In this document: one piece after another, positions 18,538-26,627 of the stretch
Layout: each line of letters begins with the position of its first letter
How positions within the stretch are numbered: the first letter of the stretch is position 1
DNA from: an uncultured Collinsella sp.
Lineage (GTDB): Bacteria; Actinomycetota; Coriobacteriia; Coriobacteriales; Coriobacteriaceae
Assembly: GCA_958435945.1 (NCBI GenBank)
Contig: CAUBIC010000001.1
Coordinates: 434,001-498,000 of the forward strand
Reading direction: 5' to 3'
Length of the DNA: 64,000 nt
Translations under genes and position numbers: made by a program
Notes under the pieces: model-generated
Seen by the model: the letters and a program-made list of their open reading frames with translations, nothing else
Databases searched by the model: none
Told to the model about the DNA's origin: nothing

Positions 18538-19444
18538 CGTGGGCTATTCGCTCAAAGAGGCTATCAGCCACTTCTTCCGTAACTGGACCACCTCGCTCGG
18601 CGCCGTCATCACGATTTTCCTTTCGCTGTTTATCATCGGCCTGTTCATTATGGGTTCCGCGATGCTGAACTCCGTGATCGGTACCGTCGAGGATCAGGTT
18701 GTCATCAACGCGTTCATTAGCGATGACGCCGATGAGGCAGATGTTCAGGCCTTTGAGGCCGAGCTCAAGACGTGGAGCAACGTCAAGTCCGTGACCTATA
18801 AGGACAAGGACGACGCGCTGGCCGAGTACACGAGCAAGATGTCGGGCAACGCCGACGCTACCATGAGCGCGCTCGACGGTCAGAACCCGCTGCCCGCCTC
18901 GTTTGCGATTGAGATGGACGATCCGTCTCAGGTCGAGAGCACGGCCAAGAAGCTCAAGAAGAACGCCGACTTCCAAAAGATCGCGGACGACGGCGACGTC
19001 AACGCGAGCGTGCTGTATGGCCAGGAGGAAGTGAGCCGCCTGTTCCAGGTGACCAACTACATCCGTATCGCCGCCGTGGTGCTCGTCGGTCTGCTGACCT
19101 TTATCGCGTTCATCTTTATCAACAACACGATTCGCCTGTCCATTACGGCGCGTCGTCGCGAGATTGCGATTATGCGCCTGGTGGGCGCCAGCAACGGCTT
19201 CATTCGCGGGCCGTTCATTACCGAGGGCGTGCTTCAGGCCATTCTGGGCTCGCTGCTTTCCATCGGTGTTTTGGAGTTGCTGCGCAACCTGCTGGTTCCG
19301 CGCCTGCAAGAGAGTGTCGGCTGGATGTCGTTTACGCTGCCGATGCAGTACTATCTGGTGACCTACGCCGCGCTGATTCTTGTCGGCGTGATCATCGGCC
19401 TCTTTGGCTCTGCCATCGCCATGCGCCGTTATCTGCGCGTGTAA
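18524..19444 (+). CDS. ftsX: Cell division protein FtsX
   Basis: A 306-residue permease-like protein: one helix near residues 25-50, an extracytoplasmic domain to about 165, then three helices at about 180-205, 230-255 and 275-300. RREIAIMRLVGASNGFIRGPF is the conserved cytoplasmic loop (position about 208). It overlaps the end of ftsE by 14 bp, the usual arrangement for the FtsEX complex that transmits ATP hydrolysis to peptidoglycan hydrolases outside the cell. Confidence 0.95.
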   Translation: MAPTNVGYSLKEAISHFFRNWTTSLGAVITIFLSLFIIGLFIMGSAMLNSVIGTVEDQVVINAFISDDADEADVQAFEAELKTWSNVKSVTYKDKDDALAEYTSKMSGNADATMSALDGQNPLPASFAIEMDDPSQVESTAKKLKKNADFQKIADDGDVNASVLYGQEEVSRLFQVTNYIRIAAVVLVGLLTFIAFIFINNTIRLSITARRREIAIMRLVGASNGFIRGPFITEGVLQAILGSLLSIGVLELLRNLLVPRLQESVGWMSFTLPMQYYLVTYAALILVGVIIGLFGSAIAMRRYLRV

Positions 19445-19466
19445 GCGCTGCGGATATGCCGTCTGC

Positions 19467-19502
19467 AACGGGTCGTCCCTTTCCAGGGGCGGCCCGTTTT
19501 TT
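19467..19502 (+). terminator. Terminator of ftsEX
   Basis: AACGGGTCGTCCC pairs with GGGGCGGCCCGTT (two G-U pairs) around a short loop, followed by TTTTTT. Confidence 0.9.
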
Positions 19503-19585
19503 GATCCCCTGGGGACGGAGGAAAACGGATCACTTGGGGGTCGTTCGATTCGAGTGATCCGCAATCCTGCCGTCCCCTTGGGATC
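19503..19585. repeat. 83-bp foldback element with GATCCC ends
   Basis: The ends GATCCCCTGGGGACGG and CCGTCCCCTTGGGATC match inverted in 14 of 16 positions; inside, CGGATCACT and AGTGATCCG pair. A partial inverted copy stands at 61908-61938. It lies between the ftsX terminator and rnr. Confidence 0.7.
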
Positions 19586-19636
19586 ATTTGGGTAGACTCT
19601 TGGGGTGTAAGCGGCTATCGATAGTAAGGAGGCGCC

Positions 19637-21772
19637 ATGGGGCGCAATAACAAACATAAGCGTAGCGCACGCAATAAACGCGGGCCGGTGCGCAGCGAGC
19701 GTCGTCCGAGCATGACTGGCCGCGTGCAGCTCCATGAGCACAGCGCTTATGTCGTGACCGACAACGGCGATTACAAGGTTATGGGTCGCGGTAAGCGTGA
19801 GATTATGGACGGCGATACCGTGGCCGTAAGTATCAAGGCGGGCCCGCGCGGGGATCGTCGTGCCGTGATCGATGGCGTTATCGAGCGTGCCGCCATCAGC
19901 GTGGTGGGTACGTATCAGACGGCCGGCCCGCTTGGCGTGATCGAGCCGCTCGATTCGCGTCTCAAAGCCGATTTCTTTATTTTGCCCGAGGACACTTCGG
20001 CAGAGCGCCTGGGTGTGCATCCTGGCGATGTCGTCGTCGCGCACATTCTGACCTACCCGACGCGCTTGGAGTCGGGCACGGTGACTCTTGAGCGCCGCAT
20101 CGGCGGTGACGATGCGCCCGATCTGGGCGTCCAATATGTTATGGCACGCTATGGCTATACCGACAGCTATCCCGAGGCGGCGCTGGCAGAGGCAGAGGCG
20201 CTTTCGCTCGACGTGACTGCAGCGCTTAAAGACCCGCTTCGTCGTGACCTGCGCGATCGCTTTGTCATCACCATCGACCCGGTTGATGCGCGCGACTTTG
20301 ACGATGCCATCTCGCTCGAGCGCACGCCCGAGGGCGGCTATAAGCTGGGCGTGCATATCGCCGATGTTTCGCACTATGTTGCCTGGGACGGACATATCGA
20401 CCTGGAGGCCCGCCATCGCACGACGTCGGTATACCTTGCCGACCGTGTGCTCCCCATGCTGCCCGAGCGTCTATCTAATGACCTGTGCTCCTTGCGACCC
20501 GATGAGGATCGCTTGGCGTTTTCCGTCGACATCGAGCTCGATGCGCAGGGCCGTGTGCGCCATTACGATCCCTATCCCAGTGTGATTCGCTCGCGCGTGC
20601 GCATGGACTACGATGGCGCCGAGGCGCTGCTGGTGCGCGCCGGCGCAGTTGAGTATTCTGTGTTGGAGGGCGCTGCGGAGGATGTCGCTGCGGCCGAAGC
20701 CTCGCGCGAGAAAGCGCTTGAGCGCGGGCTTGCGTGCGAGGACACTGCTCGCGGCTGTAACGTTGACCTGGCCGATTTCCTGGTGGCCGCAAACGAACTC
20801 GCGAAGCTTCGGCGTCGCATACGTCGCGCACGCGGCTCGGTCGACTTCGATACGGCCGAGATTCGCGCGCTGCTGGACGAGGACGGCGTGCCCGTACAGA
20901 TTGTGGCGCGCGAGCGTTCCTGCGCAACCTCGCTTATTGAGGAGGCAATGCTGCTGGCTAACGAGTGCGTTGCCGAGTGGCTGGCCGACCGCGATATCGA
21001 GGCATGCTATCGCGTGCACGATGACCCCAGCCCCGACAGTCTGCACGGTGCTGCCGTGGCGCTGGCGCAGCTCGGCATCATCGATGATCGCCGTGCGGCG
21101 GGCATTGCTCTGGGAAATCCCGACGAGTTGCAGGCGGCAGTCGACGCCGCTGCCGGCACGGCTAACGCGCCGCTCGTCAACACGCTCCTTTTGCGCAGCA
21201 TGCAGCGTGCGTTGTACAAGCCGCGCAACGAGGGTCACTTTGCGCTCGCCGCGCCGTGCTACTGCCACTTTACAAGCCCCATTCGCCGTTATCCCGATCT
21301 GGTGGTGCATCGCGTGCTCAAGCTGCAGCTGGCATACGAGCAGCTGGGTGGAAAAGACGCCTTGGTGCGTACGCCGAGGCTGATCGGAAAAGGCAGAGAG
21401 TCGCTTCCGCGCATCCTGCCGCAAATCTGCCGCGCGTGCAGCGACGCCGAGCGTGCGGCCGACGCTGCCAGCCATGCGACGCAAAAAATCAAGATCGCGC
21501 AGTACTACGAGGACCGCCTGGGCGAGCGCTATACCGGAACGGTCTCGTGGGTCAGCAACATGGGGCTATTCGTGCGCCTTGATCTAACGCAGGTTGAGGG
21601 ACTGGTTTCCATTAAGAGCTTGGGTAACGAGTGGTTTGAGTTTGACGAGGACGCGCTCACGTTGACGGGTGCCGACACGGGGCGTCGTTTTGAGCTGGGC
21701 CAGCGCGTGATTATCGAGGTCTCGCGCGTCAACACTACACGCGGACATTTGGACTTTAAGCTCATTCATTAA
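19637..21772 (+). CDS. rnr: Ribonuclease R (RNB family 3'-5' exoribonuclease)
   Basis: A 711-residue protein with an N-terminal basic stretch and cold-shock domains (about residues 25-170), the RNB catalytic domain with DPVDARDFDDAI near residue 215 (metal-binding Asp residues), and a C-terminal S1 domain (about residues 625-705: GTVSWVSNMGLFVRLD). It degrades structured RNA and works with SmpB/tmRNA in ribosome rescue; smpB lies 3.3 kb downstream. The ATG has an AAGGAGG-type site. The length is normal for RNase R. Confidence 0.94.
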   Translation: MGRNNKHKRSARNKRGPVRSERRPSMTGRVQLHEHSAYVVTDNGDYKVMGRGKREIMDGDTVAVSIKAGPRGDRRAVIDGVIERAAISVVGTYQTAGPLGVIEPLDSRLKADFFILPEDTSAERLGVHPGDVVVAHILTYPTRLESGTVTLERRIGGDDAPDLGVQYVMARYGYTDSYPEAALAEAEALSLDVTAALKDPLRRDLRDRFVITIDPVDARDFDDAISLERTPEGGYKLGVHIADVSHYVAWDGHIDLEARHRTTSVYLADRVLPMLPERLSNDLCSLRPDEDRLAFSVDIELDAQGRVRHYDPYPSVIRSRVRMDYDGAEALLVRAGAVEYSVLEGAAEDVAAAEASREKALERGLACEDTARGCNVDLADFLVAANELAKLRRRIRRARGSVDFDTAEIRALLDEDGVPVQIVARERSCATSLIEEAMLLANECVAEWLADRDIEACYRVHDDPSPDSLHGAAVALAQLGIIDDRRAAGIALGNPDELQAAVDAAAGTANAPLVNTLLLRSMQRALYKPRNEGHFALAAPCYCHFTSPIRRYPDLVVHRVLKLQLAYEQLGGKDALVRTPRLIGKGRESLPRILPQICRACSDAERAADAASHATQKIKIAQYYEDRLGERYTGTVSWVSNMGLFVRLDLTQVEGLVSIKSLGNEWFEFDEDALTLTGADTGRRFELGQRVIIEVSRVNTTRGHLDFKLIH

Positions 21773-21799
21773 CCGGCACGCAGTGAGTATCGGCAAAGC

Positions 21800-21831
21800 A
21801 AACAGGGCGGTCTTTCGGGGCCGCCCTGTTT
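21800..21831 (+). terminator. Terminator of rnr
   Basis: AAACAGGGCGG pairs with CCGCCCTGTTT, with two or three further pairs, around TTTCG. Only TTT follows on the stem side, so it may work in both directions. Confidence 0.75.
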
Positions 21832-21898
21832 GCGTGACTCTTGATTGCCCTGCCATGAGCTCGGCCACTTCTTCATATGCTTTTGGGAGATAGGACCT

Positions 21899-21932
21899 AC
21901 CAAAATAAACCTGTCCCTTTTTGGCAGGTTTA
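21899..21932. repeat. REP-like element, second copy of the 29-nt repeat
   Basis: CCAAAATAAACCTGTCCC with a T-run and GCAGG repeats the secA-upstream copy at 8842-8870. Here TAAACCTG and CAGGTTTA also form a perfect 8-bp stem. It ends 18 bp before the recombinase start codon. Confidence 0.6.
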
Positions 21933-21950
21933 CGAGAAAGCGGGGATGTT

Positions 21951-22556
21951 GTGGCAACGGTATATGGGTATGCGCGGGTGAGCTCGCGCGATCAAAATTT
22001 GAATCGCCAGTTGGATGCGCTGGGCGCCTATGGCGTGGAGCCGGCGAATGTTTTTGCCGACCGTGCGAGCGGTAAGGACTTTGATCGCCCACAGTATCGG
22101 GAGCTGCTTCGTGCCTTGGCTTCCGGTGACGTGTTGGTGGTGCTTTCCATCGATCGACTGGGTCGAAACTACAGCGAGATACTCGAGGAATGGCGTCGTA
22201 TAACCAAGGAACTTGGCGCGGCCATCGTTGTGCTGGACATGCCGTTGCTCGATACGCGTGCGAGAGAATGCGGCGGATCGGATGTGACCAGCGCACTGAT
22301 CGCCGATATCGTTTTGCAGCTGTTGAGTTATGTGGCGCAGGTGGAACGAGAGAACATCCACCGTCGTCAGGCGGAGGGAATCGCGGCGGCGCGAGCGCGC
22401 GGCGTGCGTTTTGGTCGACCCCGCAAGCCGTGCCCTCCGCAATTTGAACGAGTGCGCGATATCTATGAGGCGGGCAATATTACCCGGAGTCAGGCCGCAA
22501 AGCGTTTGGGTGTGTGCGTGGGGACCTTCGATCGCTGGATGCGCGAGACGGAGTAG
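21951..22556 (+). CDS. Serine recombinase (resolvase/invertase family)
   Basis: A 201-residue small serine recombinase. YGYARVSSRDQNL carries the catalytic Ser (residue 11), DRPQYRELLR and LSIDRLGRNY are the next conserved blocks, and the C-terminus (TRSQAAKRLGVCVGTFDRWM) is the DNA-binding helix-turn-helix. The GTG at 21951 is chosen because the catalytic domain begins there and GGGGAT precedes it. Such enzymes invert or resolve DNA at paired short sites. It stands alone with no transposase or obvious invertible promoter directly beside it, so its target is unknown. It is flanked by REP-like repeats. Confidence 0.85.
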   Translation: MATVYGYARVSSRDQNLNRQLDALGAYGVEPANVFADRASGKDFDRPQYRELLRALASGDVLVVLSIDRLGRNYSEILEEWRRITKELGAAIVVLDMPLLDTRARECGGSDVTSALIADIVLQLLSYVAQVERENIHRRQAEGIAAARARGVRFGRPRKPCPPQFERVRDIYEAGNITRSQAAKRLGVCVGTFDRWMRETE

Positions 22557-22784
22557 GGGCGCCGCAGCCATCTGGCGCCTTGTTTTGAACATTTGGGATT
22601 CCGCTACGGCCACGCTGGTGCACCACGCGACGCGCCCCATCGGCGCCCATGCGAGACGTTAACCTCAAGATGGAAAACCGTGACCGCCTGTACGTCGGCG
22701 CTGGCTACAATATCAGCATCGGTCGCAGATGGCCATCGATGTGCTGTTTGCCAGACACTTGTCTTTTCTAAGAAGGGAATCCCC

Positions 22785-23144
22785 ATGGCAGTGCTGTTTG
22801 TTGAATATCCCAAATGCTCGACGTGTAAAAAGGCCAAGGCCTGGTTGGACGAGCATGGGGTTGAGTACGTCGATCGCGATATTGTTACAGATAATCCTTC
22901 GGCTGAGGAACTTGCGACCTGGATTGCTCGTTCGGGGCTGCCGGTGCGGCGCTTCTTTAATTCGTCGGGCATGAAATATCGAGAGCTGGGCCTGAAGGCG
23001 CGTCTGGATGCGGGCATGACGGATCAGGAGTGCTACGAGCTGCTGGCGACCGACGGCATGCTGGTCAAGCGTCCGCTGCTGGTGGGCGACGACTTTGCGA
23101 TTCCTGGGTTTAAGGAAGCGGCTTGGGCCGAGGCGTTGCTGTAG
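22785..23144 (+). CDS. ArsC/Spx-family thioredoxin-fold protein
   Basis: A 119-residue protein with KCSTCKKA (Cys11 and Cys14) at the start of a thioredoxin fold and LLVKRPLL-like GMLVKRPLLVGDDF near the end, the signature of the ArsC/YffB/Spx superfamily. Arsenate reductases of this type and redox regulators cannot be separated by motif alone; the CxxC favours a YffB/MgsR-like reductase over a classical ArsC. It is a single gene with an AGAAGGGA ribosome site and no arsenic genes around it. Confidence 0.85.
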   Translation: MAVLFVEYPKCSTCKKAKAWLDEHGVEYVDRDIVTDNPSAEELATWIARSGLPVRRFFNSSGMKYRELGLKARLDAGMTDQECYELLATDGMLVKRPLLVGDDFAIPGFKEAAWAEALL

Positions 23145-23216
23145 CGGCTCCGGAAAATGCGACCCGTTTTGAGTGATCGGGGTGGGATGTGTTTTCCATC
23201 GGCGGGCTCGCTCGGC

Positions 23217-23627
23217 TCAATCCTCGAGCTGTGCCCATTCGTGCGGATCGTAGACCTTTACGTGCTTGTTGGGCTTGCCGCTCCAGTACTCCTCGTCCAT
23301 AAAGGGCAGATATGCCTGAACGCCGGGACAGATAAAGGGAATCCGCTGCTGTTGCAGTCGCTCGCGCTGGCGCTGCTCCAGGTGCGCCTCGGATATGACG
23401 GTCGGCATACCGGACAGCTCGACGAGGCTTGCCTGGATTCGCTTAAGGTCGGGGAGTCCCGCGTGCCATGACACTCGCATGATCAAAAAGGATGCACGGC
23501 GGTATTTTGCCTGCATCACCGTGATGGCGGGGCGCAGTGTGGGATGGATTTTGTCCCGTTCGGGCCAAAGGTCAGCAGTGATCTCGAGGCCCAGGGTCTC
23601 CCATAGGTAATCAAGCTCTTCGTCCAT
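23217..23627 (-). CDS. Protein of unknown function
   Basis: A 136-residue soluble protein, MDEELDYLWETLGL... with RIPFICPGVQAYLPFMDEEYW towards the C-terminus. That RIPF-CPG-Q-YLPF stretch resembles a motif I associate with some MarR-like regulators, but the rest is not recognised. The ATG at 23627 is chosen because CGAGG lies 5 nt upstream; a TTG at 23648 is possible. It is monocistronic and faces away from the tRNA genes. Confidence 0.55.
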   Translation of the reverse strand: MDEELDYLWETLGLEITADLWPERDKIHPTLRPAITVMQAKYRRASFLIMRVSWHAGLPDLKRIQASLVELSGMPTVISEAHLEQRQRERLQQQRIPFICPGVQAYLPFMDEEYWSGKPNKHVKVYDPHEWAQLED

Positions 23628-23819
23628 GGTGCCTCGATATCCGTGCAATGATGACGGTTCGATTGTGCCATCAGCCGTGAGTGCTGCATTGTTGTAATCT
23701 ACCAGCGGTAGATGTGGGATGTTTTACGGGCTTTGACGCCGTAGGTGTCGCTGGTGCTTCACAGGTCCTTCACGTGTTGGCCGTATTTGACTGAATTTCA
23801 AAAAAGTCAAAATTAGGGC

Positions 23820-23848
23820 TTGCGTCACGGCGGGACTTCCCGTATATT
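23820..23848 (+). promoter_or_regulatory. Promoter of the tRNA pair
   Basis: TTGCGT (23820-23825), a 17-bp spacer and TATATT (23843-23848), 45 bp before the first tRNA. Confidence 0.65.
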
Positions 23849-23892
23849 TCTTTCTTGCGCAAAGGCACAGCCGAGCGCAGCGATGCAGTCAT

Positions 23893-23966
23893 TGGGATGT
23901 CGTCTAATGGCAGGACAGCGGATTCTGGTTCCGTCAATGGGGGTTCGACTCCCTCCATCCCAGCCA
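23893..23966 (+). tRNA. tRNA-Gln (anticodon CTG)
   Basis: The acceptor stem TGGGATG/CATCCCA, anticodon loop TTCTGGT, a GGTTCGACTCC T-arm and an encoded CCA are all present. It is followed 17 bp later by tRNA-Glu in the same transcript. Confidence 0.92.
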
Positions 23967-23983
23967 TTGCATTTGCTACATAT

Positions 23984-24060
23984 GGCCCGTTCGTCTAGCG
24001 GTTTAGGACGCCGCCCTCTCAAGGCGGAGATCACCAGTTCGAATCTGGTACGGGCTACCA
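23984..24060 (+). tRNA. tRNA-Glu (anticodon CTC)
   Basis: Acceptor stem GGCCCGT/ACGGGCT (one G-U pair), anticodon stem CCGCC/GGCGG with loop CTCTCAA, AGTTCGAATCT T-arm and encoded CCA. Confidence 0.93.
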
Positions 24061-24070
24061 AAATTGAACG

Positions 24071-24098
24071 CCCGGGCCTCGTAAGAGACCCGGGTTTT
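24071..24098 (+). terminator. Terminator of the tRNA pair
   Basis: CCCGGG-C-CTC and GAG-A-CCCGGG pair around a GTAA loop, followed by TTTT. Confidence 0.8.
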
Positions 24099-24155
24099 GT
24101 GTATTGACCGATGTTTAAGGCGCGTTGAGTCTGCCGCCTGGACCGAGGAGTTGTC

Positions 24156-25073
24156 ATGGACCTGCCCATCAGCTTGCAAGACATCACGTATGCCGAGAAC
24201 TATCTGGCGCAGGGCGACCTGGCTACGGCGACGCCGCTGCTGGAGCGCCTGGTGGAGCTCGCCGAGGAGTATATCGACGCCGAGTGCAAGACGGAGGAGA
24301 AGCGCCAATACTTTAGCTTCGATAGCAAGTTTGAGCGCTTGGCCTATCGCCGCGTGGAGAAGGATCCGCGCGAGCTCGTGCAGGTCGAGGTGCCGTTTGA
24401 CCGCCTGTACTCTGACATGGCGTTTGCCTACATTCGCCAGCAGGATTATGTGAGCGCTCGTAATGCCCTGATGCAGGCTGTGCGTTGGGACCCCATGAAC
24501 TGCAACTATCGCTTGGATTTGGCCGAGCTGTTCCGCGCTCTCGAGGACAAGCAGGAGTGGGCTTCGCTTTCGTTTTCGGTGCTAGAGCGCGCGAGCGATG
24601 GCAAGTGCGCCGCCCGCGCTTACGCCAATCTAGGTCAGTACTTCTTGGAGCCCGAGACCGAGAACGTTTCGGCTGCCGTGGGCTGCGCGCGTCTGGCGCT
24701 GCGCCTGGCGCCCAACGATGCGCATATGACGCGCCTGCTCAACAAGATCCATACCACCTATCCGGATGCCGCCGATGAGAGCGACGAGCACGTGATGGGT
24801 GAACTGGCCCTGCAAGGCGTTCCGACCTCGCCTTCGGCCGAGATTGCCATCTGCCTGATTATGTGCGCGACCGATGCTGCAAGCGACGGCGACAAGCAGG
24901 AGGCGACGCGCCTGACGGTGCGTGCTCGCGACTTGGTGGGCGAGGAGGCCTGCGCGGCGATTATTAAACTGGTGCGCGAGAGCGATGCCGAGCTCAATGC
25001 CGAGCGCAAGGCAAAGCGCGAAGCTACGGGCAAGGGTTCCGATGGCGCCAAGGAGGCCGGCGATGCCCAGTAA
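24156..25073 (+). CDS. TPR-repeat protein of unknown function
   Basis: A 305-residue soluble protein with helical repeats typical of tetratricopeptide repeats, for example LYSDMAFAYIRQQDYVSARN followed by ALMQAVRWDPMN, and AYANLGQYF...RLALRLAPNDAHM. The end is charged and rich in Lys/Glu/Ala. It probably acts as a protein-binding scaffold. Its stop overlaps the smpB start by 11 bp, so the two are translated together, although no functional link is known to me. The GAGGAG ribosome site supports the ATG. Confidence 0.75.
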   Translation: MDLPISLQDITYAENYLAQGDLATATPLLERLVELAEEYIDAECKTEEKRQYFSFDSKFERLAYRRVEKDPRELVQVEVPFDRLYSDMAFAYIRQQDYVSARNALMQAVRWDPMNCNYRLDLAELFRALEDKQEWASLSFSVLERASDGKCAARAYANLGQYFLEPETENVSAAVGCARLALRLAPNDAHMTRLLNKIHTTYPDAADESDEHVMGELALQGVPTSPSAEIAICLIMCATDAASDGDKQEATRLTVRARDLVGEEACAAIIKLVRESDAELNAERKAKREATGKGSDGAKEAGDAQ

Positions 25074-25533
25074 GCGCGAGCGCAAACTCATTTCCAAGAA
25101 TCGCTCGGCACATCACGAGTACTTTATCGATGAGACGTTTGAGTGCGGTATTGAGCTGAGCGGCACCGAGGTCAAGTCGATTCGCGAGCGCGCCTGTCAG
25201 ATCACAGACACTTTTGCGCTGATTCGTGGCGGCGAGTGCTGGCTCGTCGGACTGCATATCCACCCTTATAGCCATGGTGGCGTGTGGAATCGCGATCCCG
25301 ACCGTCGGCGTCGTCTGCTTCTGCACCGCAAGGAGATCGACTTTCTTGACGGCAAACTTCGCAACCGTGGTTATGCGCTGGTTCCGTTGGAGCTCTACTT
25401 TAATACCGACGGCCGCGTAAAGCTGCTGCTGGGTCTGGGTCGCGGCAAGAAGCTCTACGACAAGCGCGAGGACATGGCCAAGCGTGATGTCCAACGCGAG
25501 ATCGACCGCGCCCTTAAGGAGCGCAACCGCTAG
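25063..25533 (+). CDS. smpB: SsrA (tmRNA)-binding protein
   Basis: A 156-residue SmpB: ISKNRSAHHEYFIDETFECG, then LSGTEVKSIRE (conserved GTEVKS), the HIHPYSHGG block, and the basic tail with GRGKKLYDKREDMAKRD. It delivers tmRNA to stalled ribosomes. The ATG at 25063 has AAGGAGG 7 nt upstream and overlaps the TPR gene end. The tmRNA gene itself is not in the adjacent sequence. Confidence 0.96.
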   Translation: MPSKRERKLISKNRSAHHEYFIDETFECGIELSGTEVKSIRERACQITDTFALIRGGECWLVGLHIHPYSHGGVWNRDPDRRRRLLLHRKEIDFLDGKLRNRGYALVPLELYFNTDGRVKLLLGLGRGKKLYDKREDMAKRDVQREIDRALKERNR

Positions 25534-25545
25534 GCACTCTGTATA

Positions 25546-25612
25546 AGTTGCGGTGGAATACGGACTGTTTTTCCTGTTTGAGGGGCTATTCAGTCCCTAT
25601 TTCACCGCAACT
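25546..25612. repeat. 67-bp palindromic repeat, copy B
   Basis: AGTTGCGGTGGAATA and TATTTCACCGCAACT are nearly perfect inverted ends, extended inward by GGACTG/CAGTCC, giving a stem of about 22 bp. It lies between smpB and its terminator. Length is identical to copies A and C. Confidence 0.85.
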
Positions 25613-25654
25613 GCGGGCGTCTCATCTTTCTTACTGTTCTGACACATATGTCTC

Positions 25655-25688
25655 AAAGGCGGCGTCCGTTATGGGTGCCGCCTTTTTT
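25655..25688 (+). terminator. Terminator downstream of smpB
   Basis: GGCGGCGTCC pairs with GGGTGCCGCC (G-U pairs allowed) around GTTAT, followed by TTTTTT. Confidence 0.85.
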
Positions 25689-25739
25689 GTGGGTACATAC
25701 ATCCATGAGGTTCAATCCTGGGTTAGGGGAGTGATCGTT

Positions 25740-26243
25740 ATGGACAAAACTGCGTTCTTTACGATGCCGAGCGGCCTGTATGTGGTGAGTGCCGCGGCCG
25801 ACGGGCTGCGTGCCGGCTGCGTTATCAACACAGCGGTGCAGGTGACATCCGCCCCGCCGCGCATCTCGGTTGCCGTGAACAAGGAAAATGTCACGTCCGG
25901 CGTAATCGCATCGGCTAAGGCCTTTGCGCTGACCGTGATTGACCAGACCGCCGACATGCTCTATATCGGCAATTTTGGCTTCCGCACCAGCAGCGATTAC
26001 GACAAGTTTGCCAAGTACGAGACCCACGAGACCGCGCTGGGCATGCCCTATGTTCCCGAGCATGCGGCGGCCTTGTTTAGCTGCCGTTTGATTGACACTG
26101 TTGACGTGGGCACACACCTGCTTTTTATCGGCGAGGTGGAGGATGCCGAGCGCTTGAGCGGCGAGACCCCGCTGACCTATGACTACTATCACAAGGTCTT
26201 GAAGGGCAAGACGCCGCCCAAAGCCTCGTCGTATCAAGGCTAG
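25740..26243 (+). CDS. Flavin reductase-like FMN-binding protein
   Basis: A 167-residue split-barrel flavin reductase-like protein: FTMPSGLYVVSAAADG, then PPRISVAVNKENVT for FMN contact, and the later LLFIGEVEDAERL strand. Proteins of this type use FMN to reduce other flavoproteins or, when joined with rubredoxin, act in the oxygen-detoxification chain of anaerobes (high-molecular-weight rubredoxin). A separate rubredoxin gene follows 89 bp downstream, which fits such a role. The ATG at 25740 has AGGGGAG upstream; the frame is open further upstream but across a terminator. Confidence 0.85.
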   Translation: MDKTAFFTMPSGLYVVSAAADGLRAGCVINTAVQVTSAPPRISVAVNKENVTSGVIASAKAFALTVIDQTADMLYIGNFGFRTSSDYDKFAKYETHETALGMPYVPEHAAALFSCRLIDTVDVGTHLLFIGEVEDAERLSGETPLTYDYYHKVLKGKTPPKASSYQG

Positions 26244-26260
26244 AAATGTTCTAAAAATAC

Positions 26261-26288
26261 TTGCATTATGTTATTGAGAATATATACT
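26261..26288 (+). promoter_or_regulatory. Promoter of the rubredoxin gene
   Basis: TTGCAT (26261-26266), 16-bp spacer and TATACT (26283-26288), inside an AT-rich stretch containing TTATT...AATAA symmetry that could be an operator. Confidence 0.5.
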
Positions 26289-26331
26289 AATAAGTAAGTA
26301 CACCAGCAGTCACGTTCGAGAGGAGAACATC

Positions 26332-26475
26332 ATGGCTGAGGAGAAGAAGACGTATAAGTTTGTGTGCACCGTTTGCGGTTACGAGGTTGAGGTCGACACG
26401 CCCGAGCTGCCCGAGGACTACGTGTGTCCGGTCTGCGGCGTCGGCCCCGATGAGTTTGAGCTTGTCGAGGAGTAG
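26332..26475 (+). CDS. Rubredoxin
   Basis: A 47-residue protein, MAEEKKTYKFVCTVCGYEVE then YVCPVCGVGPDEFELVEE. The two CxxCG knuckles bind one iron. It is somewhat shorter than classical 52-residue rubredoxins and lacks the usual aromatic W in the second knuckle region, so it belongs to the short rubredoxin-like group. It passes electrons in the cytoplasm, probably to the flavin reductase partner upstream. It has an AGAGGAG ribosome site and its own promoter and terminator. Confidence 0.9.
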   Translation: MAEEKKTYKFVCTVCGYEVEVDTPELPEDYVCPVCGVGPDEFELVEE

Positions 26476-26517
26476 CTCGTAGACACACGACTTGCAACAA
26501 CATATAGCTCTGTCCAA

Positions 26518-26552
26518 GGGTCCCGGTCGAATTCTCGGCCGGGACCCTTTTG
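26518..26552 (+). terminator. Terminator of the rubredoxin gene
   Basis: GGGTCCCGG pairs with CCGGGACCC, with a 12-nt loop, followed by TTTTGATTT. Confidence 0.88.
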
Positions 26553-26582
26553 ATTTATCTGACGGTTTAAAACGGTCTCACG

Positions 26583-26599
26583 TGTTACAGATTAAGACG
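26583..26599. repeat. Half unit of the 59-bp palindrome family
   Basis: TGTTACAGATTAAGACG is the right arm of the array repeat found at 28005, 35680, 37082 and 42852. The left arm that should lie 42 bp upstream has decayed beyond recognition. Confidence 0.7.
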
Positions 26600-26627
26600 T
26601 TATATCTGGACAGCCACGCCATCCCAA

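Noticed and set aside
22557..22784. Small gene between the recombinase and the ArsC-like gene
   Set aside because: Frames here have no ribosome site or homology that I can see; only a weak GGCGCC hairpin at 22558-22579 and a TACAAT box are visible.
25534..25740. tmRNA (ssrA) gene next to smpB
   Set aside because: The gap holds a 67-bp palindrome and a terminator; there is no tRNA-like end or tag frame.
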